Part shown: positions 17,481 to 26,685 of the stretch, in pieces
Numbering within the stretch: position 1 is the stretch's first letter
Layout: each line of letters opens with the position of its first letter
Assembly (NCBI RefSeq): GCF_017948405.1
Contig: NZ_CP072844.1
Span: 1,798,001 to 1,862,000, forward strand
Direction of reading: 5' to 3'
DNA from: Psychrosphaera aestuarii
GTDB taxonomy: Bacteria; Pseudomonadota; Gammaproteobacteria; Enterobacterales; Alteromonadaceae
DNA length: 64,000 nt
Notes under the pieces: generated by a model
The model's database searches: none
What the model saw: the letters and a program-made list of their open reading frames with translations, nothing else
Told to the model about the DNA's origin: nothing
Made by a program: the position numbers and the translations under genes

Positions 17481-19148
17481 ATGACAGAAAATTTTGCACA
17501 ATTATTTGAAGAAAGCCTTCAAACTATCGAAACACGCCCTGGTTCAATCGTTAAAGGTACTATCGTATCTATCGAACGTGACCTTGTATTAGTTGACGCT
17601 GGCCTTAAGTCAGAATCAGCGATCCCTGCATCACAATTTAAAAACCACGCTGGTGAATTAGAAGTTAGCGTTGGTGACCAAGTAGACGTAGCTTTAGACT
17701 CAATCGAAGACGGTTTCGGTGAGACTATTCTTTCTCGTGAAAAAGCTAAGCGTTACGAAGCTTGGGTTCGTCTTGAAAAAGCTTGCGAAGAAGAAGAGAT
17801 CGTTACAGGTCTTATCTCTGGTAAAGTTAAAGGTGGTTTCACTGTTGAAGTTGAAGGCATCCGTGCATTCCTACCTGGCTCTCTTGTAGACGTACGTCCT
17901 ATTCGTGATACTTCTCACTTAGAAGGCAAAGAGTTAGAATTTAAAGTAATTAAGTTAGACCAGAAACGCAATAACGTTGTTGTTTCTCGTCGTGCGGTAA
18001 TCGAGACTGAAAACTCAGCAGAACGCGAACAATTACTTGCTAACCTTGAAGAAGGTTCAGAAGTTAAAGGTATCGTTAAAAACCTTACAGACTACGGTGC
18101 ATTCGTAGACTTAGGTGGTCTTGACGGTCTACTTCACATCACAGACATGGCTTGGAAACGCGTTAAGCACCCAAGTGAAATCGTTGCAGTTGGCGACGAA
18201 ATCGATGTTAAAGTTCTTAAGTTTGACAAAGAGAAAAATCGTGTATCTCTTGGTCTTAAGCAACTTGGTTCAGATCCTTGGGGCGACATTGCTGCTCGTT
18301 ACCCAGAGTCTTCACGTCTTAAAGGTCGTGTTACTAACCTTACAGACTACGGTTGTTTCGTTGAAATCGAAGACGGCATTGAAGGTCTTGTTCACGTTTC
18401 AGAAATGGATTGGACAAACAAAAACATCCACCCATCTAAAGTTGTTAGCTTAGGTGACGAAGTTGAAGTACTAGTTCTTGAAATTGATGAAGAACGTCGT
18501 CGTATTTCTCTTGGTCTTAAGCAATGTAAAGACAACCCATGGGAAGTATTCGCTAAGTCACACAACAAAGGTGACCGCGTTTCAGGTAACATCAAATCAA
18601 TCACTGACTTTGGTATCTTCATCGGTCTTGACGGTGGCATCGACGGTCTTGTTCACTTATCTGACATTTCTTGGAATGCTTCTGGTGAAGATGCAGTTCG
18701 TGAATTCAAGAAAGGCGACGAAATCGAAGCTGTTGTTCTACAAGTAGACCCTGAGCGTGAGCGTATCTCTCTAGGTGTTAAGCAAATGGATTCTGATCCG
18801 TTCTCTGAATACTTAGAAGCGAACAAGAAAGGTTCTTTAGTTAAAGGTCTTATCAAAGACGTTGACGCTAAAGGAGCAACTGTTGAGCTAGGTACTGACG
18901 TAGAAGGTTATATCCGTGTTTCTGAAATTTCAGCAGAGCGCGTTGAAGATGCATCTTCTGTATTAACAGCTGGTTCTGAAGTTGAAGCTAAGTTTGTTGG
19001 CGTTGACCGTAAGAACCGTGTAATCAGCTTATCAATCAAAGCGATACACGAAGCTGAAGAGAAGCAAGTACTTGATAATCTTCAAAATCAAACTCCTGAA
19101 TTCGAAAACGCGATGGCTGCTGCATTTAAAAATGCACAAAAAGACTAA
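17481..19148 (+). CDS. rpsA: 30S ribosomal protein S1
   Basis: A 555-residue protein built from six S1 (OB-fold) RNA-binding domains. The repeated signatures [41 protein letters not shown] and [21 protein letters not shown] mark domains 3 to 5. Domains 1-2 bind the ribosome; the rest bind mRNA. Its length matches E. coli S1 at 557. Codon use is visibly biased to a small codon set, as expected for a very highly expressed gene. It ends at a strong terminator before ihfB. Confidence 0.98.
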   Translation: MTENFAQLFEESLQTIETRPGSIVKGTIVSIERDLVLVDAGLKSESAIPASQFKNHAGELEVSVGDQVDVALDSIEDGFGETILSREKAKRYEAWVRLEKACEEEEIVTGLISGKVKGGFTVEVEGIRAFLPGSLVDVRPIRDTSHLEGKELEFKVIKLDQKRNNVVVSRRAVIETENSAEREQLLANLEEGSEVKGIVKNLTDYGAFVDLGGLDGLLHITDMAWKRVKHPSEIVAVGDEIDVKVLKFDKEKNRVSLGLKQLGSDPWGDIAARYPESSRLKGRVTNLTDYGCFVEIEDGIEGLVHVSEMDWTNKNIHPSKVVSLGDEVEVLVLEIDEERRRISLGLKQCKDNPWEVFAKSHNKGDRVSGNIKSITDFGIFIGLDGGIDGLVHLSDISWNASGEDAVREFKKGDEIEAVVLQVDPERERISLGVKQMDSDPFSEYLEANKKGSLVKGLIKDVDAKGATVELGTDVEGYIRVSEISAERVEDASSVLTAGSEVEAKFVGVDRKNRVISLSIKAIHEAEEKQVLDNLQNQTPEFENAMAAAFKNAQKD

Positions 19149-19175
19149 GCTTTTGAATTTAAATGAGCTATAACT

Positions 19176-19205
19176 ATAAGGGAGCTTAACTGCTCCCTTA
19201 TTTTT
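19176..19205 (+). terminator. rpsA terminator
   Basis: A 10-bp stem, ATAAGGGAGC (19176-19185) with GCTCCCTTAT (19192-19201), loop TTAACT, is followed by four more T residues. It lies between rpsA and ihfB. Confidence 0.9.
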
Positions 19206-19227
19206 ATCTCAATTTTAGGTGAAATAG

Positions 19228-19509
19228 ATGACTAAGTCAGAATTAATAGAAAAATTAGCAGAACAACACCCTCAACTTCCTCTAAAAGACGTAGAAACGG
19301 CTGTAAAGAGCATTATTGACAATATGGCAGAGTGTTTGTCTAGTGGTGATCGTATAGAAATACGTGGCTTTGGTAGTTTCTCATTACATTACCGTGCTCC
19401 AAGAGTAGGGCGTAACCCAAAATCAGGTGAGTCAGTGCAATTAGATGCCAAATACGTACCTCACTTTAAACCGGGTAAAGAATTACGAGAAAGAGTGGAT
19501 TTTAAGTAA
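19228..19509 (+). CDS. ihfB: Integration host factor subunit beta
   Basis: A 93-residue HU/IHF-family DNA-bending protein. It starts [17 protein letters not shown] and has the family motif [27 protein letters not shown], whose beta-arms enter the minor groove. The IHF-beta assignment over HU rests on this sequence and on its conserved place after rpsA. It pairs with IhfA, which is not in the window. Confidence 0.96.
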   Translation: MTKSELIEKLAEQHPQLPLKDVETAVKSIIDNMAECLSSGDRIEIRGFGSFSLHYRAPRVGRNPKSGESVQLDAKYVPHFKPGKELRERVDFK

Positions 19510-19572
19510 TCGTTAATTGACTACTTGAATAACATACAATAGCCTTATACCCCTAATGTAAGGGGTAGGCTT

Positions 19573-19785
19573 TTGAGATTGATTTCGTTTCTATTTTTTA
19601 TCGTTGCTATATTAATTGCTTTGGCGTTGGGAAGTGAAAATAGTCACTTGGTTGATATCAACCTGCTATTTGTCAAACTAACTTTGCCATTATCAATAGT
19701 ATTAGCATCTTCGGTGCTTTTTGGTATTTTGTTGACACTTCTTAGTTTCGTTATTCGTAAGGTGGTAAAAAAAGCAAATGCTTGA
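19573..19785 (+). CDS. lapA: LapA-type (DUF1049) membrane protein
   Basis: A 70-residue protein with two membrane segments (about residues 3-20 and 40-62). The start is TTG, supported by an AGGGGTAGG ribosome-binding site just upstream. LapA partners LapB in controlling lipopolysaccharide synthesis (LpxC turnover, FtsH pathway). It overlaps lapB by 8 bases, the usual arrangement. Confidence 0.88.
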   Translation: MRLISFLFFIVAILIALALGSENSHLVDINLLFVKLTLPLSIVLASSVLFGILLTLLSFVIRKVVKKANA

Positions 19786-20932
19786 ATTACTGTTCTTACT
19801 TTTACCTATTGCAGTAGCCTATGGTTGGGTAATGGGAAAACACAATGCTAAGAAAGAAATGCTTCAGCAACAAAAGTCATTAAACAAAGCATTAAACTCC
19901 AGCGTTTCTTTGCTATTGAATAATAAAGAAGAACAGGCTTTCGATCGCCTCATTCAATATTTAGACGACACACCTGCAAATATTGAAAATTACCTAACGC
20001 TAGCAAAGCTATTCAGAAAAAAAGGTGAAATAGATAAGGCTATCTCTATTCATCAAGGCCTCGTCCAAACCGATCAGATACAGATTCCTAGTTATGAGCT
20101 TGAGATAATTAAACTTGAACTAGCGCAAGATTTCACTTCTGCTGGCATGCTTGAGCATTCACTAGAAACTTTACTCCCTTTGTTATCTTCCGAACATGCC
20201 AATGAAGCCTTGCTTATGATCCTTCATATTTACGAGCAAACACGAGAGTGGAAGCAGGGCATTGAAGCATACTTAAATACAAAACCAAGTATGTTATCGG
20301 ATAATAGTCGACAAATGGTCAGTCATTTTTACTGTGAATTGGCAGATCAATCAGACAATATAAAATCAAAAAAACAGTTGTATAAGCGAGCAATTAAAGT
20401 CAATTCCAACTGTATCCGAAGTTTAGTTTCAATGGCTAAACTATATTTGTTATTGAATAACAAGCAGCAGTCGAGAGAATTAATAGTTCAAGTACTAGAT
20501 AAAGAGCCTAGCTTCGCTCCGGCTTTATTTGACATTGCACCTGAATGTTTTGTAAATGAATTTGAGCAAGCAGCGTGGTTATACTGGTTAATAAAAGAAA
20601 AAAAGATAAATAGTGTTAATGCGCATAATCAAATGGCCGATTTTATAGCAAAAGAAAAGGGCGTTGAAGCCGCTCGCCAATATGTAATTGAACAACTTCA
20701 ATATATTCCGAGCGTTAGAGGGTTTGGCAAGCTAATTGAACTTGAAAAAGAATTGTTTATGTCAGATGAGCATTATAAGCAACTTCAGCAGTTGATTAAG
20801 CGATATATTGAATTAAAGCCAAACTATGAATGTAAGTCATGCGGCTTTTCAACAAATAACTTCAGCTGGCGGTGTCCTGCTTGTAATAATTGGCAATCAA
20901 TTAAACCGCTAACAGGTTTAGATGGGATATAA
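19778..20932 (+). CDS. lapB: Lipopolysaccharide assembly protein LapB (YciM)
   Basis: A 384-residue protein: an N-terminal membrane anchor (about residues 2-18), then TPR repeats over most of its length, then a C-terminal rubredoxin-like metal site with C352, C355, C366 and C369 (CKSCGF and CPACNNW). LapB links LPS synthesis to FtsH-dependent LpxC degradation. The intact four-Cys site and tail length fit E. coli LapB. It overlaps lapA by 8 bases and is followed closely by pyrF. Confidence 0.95.
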   Translation: MLELLFLLLPIAVAYGWVMGKHNAKKEMLQQQKSLNKALNSSVSLLLNNKEEQAFDRLIQYLDDTPANIENYLTLAKLFRKKGEIDKAISIHQGLVQTDQIQIPSYELEIIKLELAQDFTSAGMLEHSLETLLPLLSSEHANEALLMILHIYEQTREWKQGIEAYLNTKPSMLSDNSRQMVSHFYCELADQSDNIKSKKQLYKRAIKVNSNCIRSLVSMAKLYLLLNNKQQSRELIVQVLDKEPSFAPALFDIAPECFVNEFEQAAWLYWLIKEKKINSVNAHNQMADFIAKEKGVEAARQYVIEQLQYIPSVRGFGKLIELEKELFMSDEHYKQLQQLIKRYIELKPNYECKSCGFSTNNFSWRCPACNNWQSIKPLTGLDGI

Positions 20933-20947
20933 AAATTGGAGACAGTG

Positions 20948-21637
20948 TTGGATAACAAAATAGTAGTAGCATTAGACTTTGATAAACAATCAGACGCATT
21001 AGATCTGGTTTCACGCCTAGATCCAAACTTATGCAGATTAAAAGTAGGAAAAGAAATGTTCACGCATTTCGGGCCAGGGTTTGTAACTGAACTTCACAAC
21101 CGTGGTTTTCAGGTATTTTTAGATTTGAAATTTCATGATATTCCTAACACAGTCGCAAAAGCAGTTAAAGCAGCTGCGGACCTGGGCGTTTGGATGGTTA
21201 ACGTCCATGCTTCCGGTGGCACTAAAATGATGAAGGCAGCAAAAGAAATATTGGAGCCTTATGGTGAAAAAGCACCACTGTTAATCGCTGTTACAGTTTT
21301 AACAAGCATGGGTCAAGAAGACTTAACAGATTTAGGCATCGATAAAACCCCTGAACAGCAAGTTGAATTTCTGGCAGAATTAGCCTTTAACGCTGGGCTA
21401 GATGGCGTAGTGTGCTCAGCGCAAGAGGCAAAAATGCTAAAACAGAAGTTTGGCAGCAACTTTAAACTTGTAACGCCTGGTATTCGCACAGAAGAAGCGT
21501 CCACTGACGACCAAAAGCGTATAATGACACCTAAGAGTGCTGTTGCTGCAGGAGCCGACTATTTAGTTATAGGACGCGCTATTACTAAATCTATAGAACC
21601 CATCGAAACAATGAAGCGTATATATAACAGCATTTAA
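20948..21637 (+). CDS. pyrF: Orotidine 5'-phosphate decarboxylase
   Basis: About 229 residues. The catalytic motif [11 protein letters not shown] holds the Lys/Asp pair of the OMP decarboxylase active site, and GSDYLVIGR-like [12 protein letters not shown] binds phosphate. It makes UMP, the last step of pyrimidine synthesis. The start is uncertain: a GGAG at 20938-20941 best serves the TTG at 20948 ([11 protein letters not shown]); GTG 20945 and TTG 20936 are in frame. Family members usually begin this close to the VVALD strand. The lapAB-pyrF order is conserved. Confidence 0.95.
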   Translation: MDNKIVVALDFDKQSDALDLVSRLDPNLCRLKVGKEMFTHFGPGFVTELHNRGFQVFLDLKFHDIPNTVAKAVKAAADLGVWMVNVHASGGTKMMKAAKEILEPYGEKAPLLIAVTVLTSMGQEDLTDLGIDKTPEQQVEFLAELAFNAGLDGVVCSAQEAKMLKQKFGSNFKLVTPGIRTEEASTDDQKRIMTPKSAVAAGADYLVIGRAITKSIEPIETMKRIYNSI

Positions 21638-21641
21638 ATTT

Positions 21642-21667
21642 AAGCTTGGTTTATACCAAGCTTTTTT
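21642..21667 (+). terminator. pyrF terminator
   Basis: A 9-bp perfect stem, AAGCTTGGT with ACCAAGCTT, loop TTAT, is followed by a T tract. It closes the lapA-lapB-pyrF unit. Confidence 0.92.
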
Positions 21668-21716
21668 GTTTTTTAGGTATATAGTTGTTAAAGAGCATAA
21701 ATATCTAAAAGGATAA

Positions 21717-22283
21717 ATGATGAAAAACATATTATTTTTGACATTTTTATTAGTGAGCTTAGCAATTGGTGGTTGCGCCTCTATGGGTGAAGGCTCCGTT
21801 GACGATAAAAGACAAATACTTTTAGACATGGAACGTGAAGTACTTTCTGAGTTATATCGTACAAAACCTGATACTCGTGCACAACTCGGCACAGCACCGG
21901 GTTATGCGGTGTTTAGTAATGCCAATATCAACCTATTATTTTTTGCAGCCGGTACTGGCTACGGATTAGTAAATGATAAAGTTACGGGCAAAACCACATA
22001 TATGAACATGGCTGAAGGTGGCGTTGGCCTTGGCTTTGGTGTTAAAGACTATCGAATAGTAATGGTTTTCCATTCTGCTGACGCTATTAACGATTTTGTT
22101 ACTAACGGCTGGACTTTTGGTGGCAACGCTGATGCGTCTGCAAAGGCAAGTGGTAAAGGTGGTTCGGTCGAAGGCGAGGCATATTATGGTGACGTTACCG
22201 TCTACACATTTACCGAAAATGGCTTAGCTCTACAGGCTATGGTTAAAGGAACAAAGTTTTGGGTAGACAAAGAACTTAATTAA
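21717..22283 (+). CDS. SYLF (Ysc84-like) domain lipoprotein
   Basis: A 188-residue protein with a lipoprotein signal peptide ending in the lipobox IGGC (Cys at about residue 20) and Ala/Ser after it. The rest is a SYLF/Ysc84 lipid-binding domain, seen in GYAVFSNANINLLFFAAGTGYGLV and GGVGLGFGVKDYRIVMVFHSADA. Bacterial members are envelope lipoproteins of unclear role. ATG 21717 is followed by a second ATG at 21720; the AAGGAT ribosome-binding site fits either. It is separated from pyrF by a terminator and precedes the UshA-like gene by 17 bases, so they may be co-transcribed. Confidence 0.85.
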   Translation: MMKNILFLTFLLVSLAIGGCASMGEGSVDDKRQILLDMEREVLSELYRTKPDTRAQLGTAPGYAVFSNANINLLFFAAGTGYGLVNDKVTGKTTYMNMAEGGVGLGFGVKDYRIVMVFHSADAINDFVTNGWTFGGNADASAKASGKGGSVEGEAYYGDVTVYTFTENGLALQAMVKGTKFWVDKELN

Positions 22284-22300
22284 TCATAAATTGAGAGGAT

Positions 22301-23806
22301 ATGAGAAAATTATTACATATTATTGCGGCTGTTGGTTTTTCTATCCTCTTTAATCCGCAACTTTTAGCACAACCACTTAATATTAAAAAAGCGAATATCG
22401 TTTTTACCGGTGATATGCCGCTTATAGAAAATAAACTCCACGGCGATTATCGCAGGTTATCCTCTTTTTTGAATTTAGTTCGTTCTAAGCAAGGCCCTTC
22501 ATTTTTTCTATTTGGTGGTGGCTCAATTGGTCCCAGCCCAATGTCTTCATTTGATAAAGGATCCCATATTATTGACATTCTTAATAGTTTGGAACCTGAT
22601 GCTATGGGTGTGACGAAGCGAGAATTTAGTTACTCAGAAGATGAGCTTTCACAACGGGCATACGAAGCTGCATTTCCAATTATTGGCACAAACCTACTTG
22701 ATCCAGCAACTAAAGAAAACCTAGACGGAATTCAGCGCTCATCCATTATTAAAAAGGGAAACGTTTCAATAGGGGTGTTATCCATCGTTAATAACTCGGT
22801 TATCGAAGAATATCTGTTAAAAAGGCTTACTATATTGCCAGTTAAAGAGGCAATTGAATCTGAAGCAAAAAAATTAAAGGCAAATGGTGCGGACGCTGTT
22901 GTACTTTTGTATTCCGTTCCTACACCAACAGTCGAAATGTTAATGAACGAAGAAGTTATCGACATCGCCTTTATGACTGACAAAGCTTATGCCCAAACCA
23001 ACAACTATGAGCTGATAAATCACCCTAATCATTTCTACCTAAAATCACCGGGTGAATTGCTTTTAGTGAACTTAACGATCAATTCAAATGCAAAGGTAAC
23101 AACCGAATTTAGTACCTTATTTTTAAATAACTTTCCAATAGATGATGATATTTCAAACCAGTCAGATTCGTATATAAACCGCTTAAACCGTTTACTTAAT
23201 ATAGATGTAGCGACTTTTGACAAAGCAGTCGACACTCGTAAACTGTCAATACGAACAGGCGAGACCGTGTTTGGCAATATGACCACAGATGCGATTAGAT
23301 TGTACTTAAATACTGATATTGCAATAATTAATAGCGGGGTCATCCGGGGCGATCGTCAGTATAAAGCGAATACTACTTGGACGATGAGAGACATAGTGAC
23401 TGAACTGCCATTTCGTAGTCAACTCGTTATTATCGAGGCTACTGGTCAGCAAATCCAGGATGTTTTGGAAAATGGCGTTTCCAAAATTGTTGACGTGAAA
23501 GGCCGATTCCCTCAAGTTTCTGGTATGTCCTTTGTGTTTGATAGAACTAAACCTATTGGCAGCAGAATTAAGAAAGTTACTGTTGCTGGAAAGCTTTTAG
23601 ATGTGAATAAAACGTACTCAATAGGTACAACAAACTATCTTGCAAACGGTGGCGACGGATATGAAGCGTTTATTAGCGCCAATAAAATTACCAACGGGTC
23701 ACGTGTGAGTCCTATGCTATCGCAAATTCTGATATTGCACATGAGAAAGCAAGAGGGGGTTCTACCCGAAATAGAAGGGCGTATACACGAGGTGGTTCGT
23801 GACTAA
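22301..23806 (+). CDS. UshA/5'-nucleotidase-like periplasmic protein with degenerate metallophosphatase domain
   Basis: A 501-residue protein with a signal peptide (about residues 1-23). The C-terminal 5'-nucleotidase domain (about 305-480) is well kept: GETVFGNMTTDAIRLYL, NSGVIRGDRQYK, GRFPQVSGMSFVF and NYLANGGDGYEAF. The N-terminal metallophosphatase domain has lost its metal ligands: TGDMPLIENKLHG replaces the usual N-D-x-H-G, FGGGSIGPSP replaces the GGD motif, MGVTKREF replaces GNHEFD, and VVLLYSVP replaces the T-H-x motif. It is therefore probably inactive and may bind nucleotides only. The next gene, a membrane diguanylate cyclase, starts inside its last codons, suggesting a sensor pair. 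That is inference. Confidence 0.8.
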   Translation: MRKLLHIIAAVGFSILFNPQLLAQPLNIKKANIVFTGDMPLIENKLHGDYRRLSSFLNLVRSKQGPSFFLFGGGSIGPSPMSSFDKGSHIIDILNSLEPDAMGVTKREFSYSEDELSQRAYEAAFPIIGTNLLDPATKENLDGIQRSSIIKKGNVSIGVLSIVNNSVIEEYLLKRLTILPVKEAIESEAKKLKANGADAVVLLYSVPTPTVEMLMNEEVIDIAFMTDKAYAQTNNYELINHPNHFYLKSPGELLLVNLTINSNAKVTTEFSTLFLNNFPIDDDISNQSDSYINRLNRLLNIDVATFDKAVDTRKLSIRTGETVFGNMTTDAIRLYLNTDIAIINSGVIRGDRQYKANTTWTMRDIVTELPFRSQLVIIEATGQQIQDVLENGVSKIVDVKGRFPQVSGMSFVFDRTKPIGSRIKKVTVAGKLLDVNKTYSIGTTNYLANGGDGYEAFISANKITNGSRVSPMLSQILILHMRKQEGVLPEIEGRIHEVVRD

Positions 23807-25505
23807 TCCTATTGCAAGTAAAAATGATTTTGACTCTATTGAGATAGTAAACTCAGACTTAAATTATCACCCAAACGGAAAAAGAAAATCAATAAAAGCG
23901 ACGTTACTGACTGGGCTATCTATATTCTTTGCGCTTTTTCTTGGACTAACGTTATTAACCTTCGTCCATTTAACGGAGTTTCGTTATGTACTAAAAAACA
24001 TAACTGAAGAATCAATTCCTTCGGTAATACAAACAAGCCAGACTTATAGCCAAGTAAATAGCTTAATCTCTCTTACCGAGCGATTAATTAAAGTTAATTC
24101 GGAATCATCAAAACGAGCTACCACTGCACAAATTCAAGAGCAATTGTTAAAGCTAAAAGCTTTAAGCCTTAATAATAACGCCCAGAGCTACCTTGCTACT
24201 CAGTTAAAGGCATTAACTATTGAATTAGAAGAGCTAGATGACTTAATCGTGCAGCGACTAGAGAACAAGGCTAGCTTTGATGAAAAACTGGCTCAGTTAT
24301 ATTCAATATTTAATCAGATGCCATCTATTAAATTTCAAGATGATACAAGAACTAACATTGCTTTTAACATCGCTAATATTTTTGCGGTCAGTGGTCAACT
24401 AGCCTATGTAGACAGGCTTCACCTAGTAAGGCAACTCGAAGCTGAACTTAAAGATAATTTTGCCGAAATCGATAACATTCTGAATAATTCAGAAAATACA
24501 GATCAAGGATCAAATCGAAACTTGATAATGAAACTGAACCAGGTTTTGCTAGCGCCAGACGGATTAGTTCAAACCAGAATCAAGCAATTACGAATCGAAG
24601 GACGAAGTATTGGTCGCGGCAATTTTATGAGAAACTTAATCATAGATTACGCCAATCAAGCCGAGTACCAATCGTTTAACCTTAACACTCGAGTAATGAC
24701 AGATACTAGAACGGCAACAGAAGCAATCTCTGCACAATTGACATTGGTAACTGTTGCCTTTGTAGTCTCATTAATAATATTTATTTTTATTGTTTACTAT
24801 TTACAAAAGCAAGTCGTTGCTCGATTAATCAGACTTAATGTTAGCGTGAACAAACGCTTAAACGGCAGTACAGAAGATGTCGTTGATAACGGCACGGACG
24901 AGATTTCTGACATTGCTGAAACATTCAATATATTTGCGAACACCGTTGAGCTCCAAAAACAAACGCTTGAAGAGCTATCATCACAAGACGGATTGACAGG
25001 AATAAGTAATCGCCGTGCATTTGACGATCGTCTTACTAGTGAAATTTATGCTGCACAACGGCATAACTGTACGTTATCTTTACTAATAATAGATGTTGAT
25101 TTCTTTAAGCCATATAACGATAACTATGGACATGCCAAAGGCGACGAATGCCTAAAACAAATTGCACAGATTTTGTCCAATGAAGTTTCCAGAGAAACAG
25201 ACTTTATAGCAAGGTACGGTGGTGAAGAATTTGCCTGTATATTACCTATGACCGACGAGCAAGGCGCAACGCTAATGGCTAAAAAACTAATCAAGGCTGT
25301 ATACAATGCTCAAATACCTCATTCGTTCAGTGAAATAGACGATCGCTTAACGATTAGCATTGGCATCGCTGTAAAAGCGTTTAAAGAAAAAACCTTAGTA
25401 TCCGAAGTGCAATTTATTACAGAAGCGGACTCGGCTTTATATCAATCAAAACTCAAAGGCCGAAATAGATATACAGTTAACGTAGACAGTTTTTTAAGAG
25501 TTTAA
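23799..25505 (+). CDS. Membrane-bound diguanylate cyclase with periplasmic sensor and HAMP
   Basis: A 568-residue protein. A membrane segment lies at about 34-56, a helical periplasmic region at about 57-310, a second membrane segment at about 312-335, then a HAMP-like linker and a GGDEF domain from about 400. The active site is GGEEF (about 473-477), preceded five residues earlier by RETD, an RxxD inhibitory site, so it should be an active and product-inhibited c-di-GMP synthase. It starts with GTG, with a GAGG ribosome-binding site inside the upstream gene, and overlaps that gene by 8 bases. The periplasmic part is a four-helix-type region with no family I can name. Confidence 0.9.
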   Translation: MTNPIASKNDFDSIEIVNSDLNYHPNGKRKSIKATLLTGLSIFFALFLGLTLLTFVHLTEFRYVLKNITEESIPSVIQTSQTYSQVNSLISLTERLIKVNSESSKRATTAQIQEQLLKLKALSLNNNAQSYLATQLKALTIELEELDDLIVQRLENKASFDEKLAQLYSIFNQMPSIKFQDDTRTNIAFNIANIFAVSGQLAYVDRLHLVRQLEAELKDNFAEIDNILNNSENTDQGSNRNLIMKLNQVLLAPDGLVQTRIKQLRIEGRSIGRGNFMRNLIIDYANQAEYQSFNLNTRVMTDTRTATEAISAQLTLVTVAFVVSLIIFIFIVYYLQKQVVARLIRLNVSVNKRLNGSTEDVVDNGTDEISDIAETFNIFANTVELQKQTLEELSSQDGLTGISNRRAFDDRLTSEIYAAQRHNCTLSLLIIDVDFFKPYNDNYGHAKGDECLKQIAQILSNEVSRETDFIARYGGEEFACILPMTDEQGATLMAKKLIKAVYNAQIPHSFSEIDDRLTISIGIAVKAFKEKTLVSEVQFITEADSALYQSKLKGRNRYTVNVDSFLRV

Positions 25506-25610
25506 CGTTTTGTATTAGATTAGAGCGTGACGCACTATAAACTCATCTAGCTACCTTAATACGCATATGCGCATAATGTATATTATGTTAAATAGGATAA
25601 ATAACTCATA

Positions 25611-25634
25611 ATGGTGTGCTACATGGTGTGCTAC
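25611..25634. repeat. Tandem 12-base repeat
   Basis: ATGGTGTGCTAC occurs twice head-to-tail in the gap between the diguanylate cyclase and the WYL gene. It creates a short open frame of 29 codons on the plus strand without a well-spaced ribosome-binding site. Confidence 0.7.
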
Positions 25635-25704
25635 GTTCACCAAATGGATTTAATCGGCAACAACTTCTGTTTCATTCACATACATGAAAATATCAGCTAG
25701 GCGC

Positions 25705-25720
25705 TACTTCAGTACTTCAG
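25705..25720. repeat. Tandem 8-base repeat at the WYL gene stop
   Basis: TACTTCAG occurs twice in tandem. The second copy contains the minus-strand TGA stop of the WYL regulator (25717-25719), so slippage here could change its C-terminal end. Confidence 0.6.
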
Positions 25721-26685
25721 TTACTATACCCAGGTGCTATCGCTAATTGCGCAACACCGTTTAATGATGATCGGTTATGTAAATGTAATTGGTACTCCGG
25801 TGATGACAGCGATGCGTTATTGGTACAGTCAACATTCCAGCGTCGAAGAAGATAGCCCGCCATGGCAGCCCTCACCTTTAAGTTTAGTCGCCCATCTGTC
25901 ATGCCGTAATCCATTTCAATAGCTGTTGTATGCTGAACGTTATTTGGGTGCGGGACAATCTCTAAGTCTAAAATTTGTTGCCATTGAATGTCTGAAGCCT
26001 TCCGTTCTGACTGCATGGTTTGATTCGAGCGAATAGAAACCTTGCTGATTCTGGTTAATACAAAGTCTCTAAAACTTTGAGACTTACGATCAAAAGCTCG
26101 TACGTGCCAGCGTAAACCATTGTCTATTATCGAATGAGGAACTACATCTCTAGCGTTTGAGCCACTTGATAAAGAAGTATAAATAATGTTAACCACATTT
26201 CCGTTTAACATAGCTTGAACAAGGCGAGCTATTACATTGATATTTGGAAAGTTCAAATAAGACGGCTGCTCGACGGGAAATGGCGTATTGCTTATAGCGT
26301 CAAAACCATCTGATATTTGATTTGCTAATTTTATTAATGTGCGCCTTGCATCATGTTCAAACAACGGTTTAAACGTATCAGCTTGAAAATACCGTTTAAC
26401 TTGGTTGTCATAGTACAGGTTGTTTGATCCAAATTCTTTATATAGCGTAAAATCTCGCGTCGCGGCAGATAGACCGACTTCAAATTGTTGTATCAAATCA
26501 TTGCGACATAAGTGCCCTTTGAAAAACAAAGAAAAATCTATAAAGGCTAAACGTTGCTTTTGAGCATGACTTAATTTGCTCAAGGCTTCATTAAATGTAT
26601 TTGGATTGCTATCTTTAAACACAAACTCACTCTCGTTTAGAATAATTGAATTAATCTGACAATGCGCCGGATGTTTTATCATCAC
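25717..26685 (-). CDS. WYL-domain transcriptional regulator, BrxR/CapW-like
   Basis: A 322-residue protein. A winged helix-turn-helix is at about 43-100 (QKQRLAFIDFSLFF, RNDLIQQF, SAATRDFTLYKEF, LYYDNQVKRYF), a WYL ligand-sensing domain at about 150-225 (PHSIIDNGLRWHVRAFD), and a WCX-like C-terminus after it. The architecture and N-terminal wording resemble BrxR/CapW repressors found with BREX and CBASS defence loci. No such genes flank it here. The N-terminus is uncertain: ATG 26685 overlaps the upstream LURP-one-like gene by 35 bases, and about 40 residues precede the first conserved helix. It may sense a ligand or nucleic acid; the target is unknown. Confidence 0.78.
   Translation of the reverse strand: MMIKHPAHCQINSIILNESEFVFKDSNPNTFNEALSKLSHAQKQRLAFIDFSLFFKGHLCRNDLIQQFEVGLSAATRDFTLYKEFGSNNLYYDNQVKRYFQADTFKPLFEHDARRTLIKLANQISDGFDAISNTPFPVEQPSYLNFPNINVIARLVQAMLNGNVVNIIYTSLSSGSNARDVVPHSIIDNGLRWHVRAFDRKSQSFRDFVLTRISKVSIRSNQTMQSERKASDIQWQQILDLEIVPHPNNVQHTTAIEMDYGMTDGRLNLKVRAAMAGYLLRRWNVDCTNNASLSSPEYQLHLHNRSSLNGVAQLAIAPGYSN

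Noticed and set aside
18115..18453. Long out-of-frame open reading frames inside rpsA on both strands
   Set aside because: They follow from the strongly biased codons and repeated S1 domains of rpsA. They lack ribosome-binding sites and their translations look like no protein family.
25611..25700. Plus-strand 29-codon ORF starting in the tandem ATGGTGTGCTAC repeat
   Set aside because: The nearest AGGA is too far from the ATG, and the peptide is mostly a product of the repeat. No terminator or neighbour supports it.
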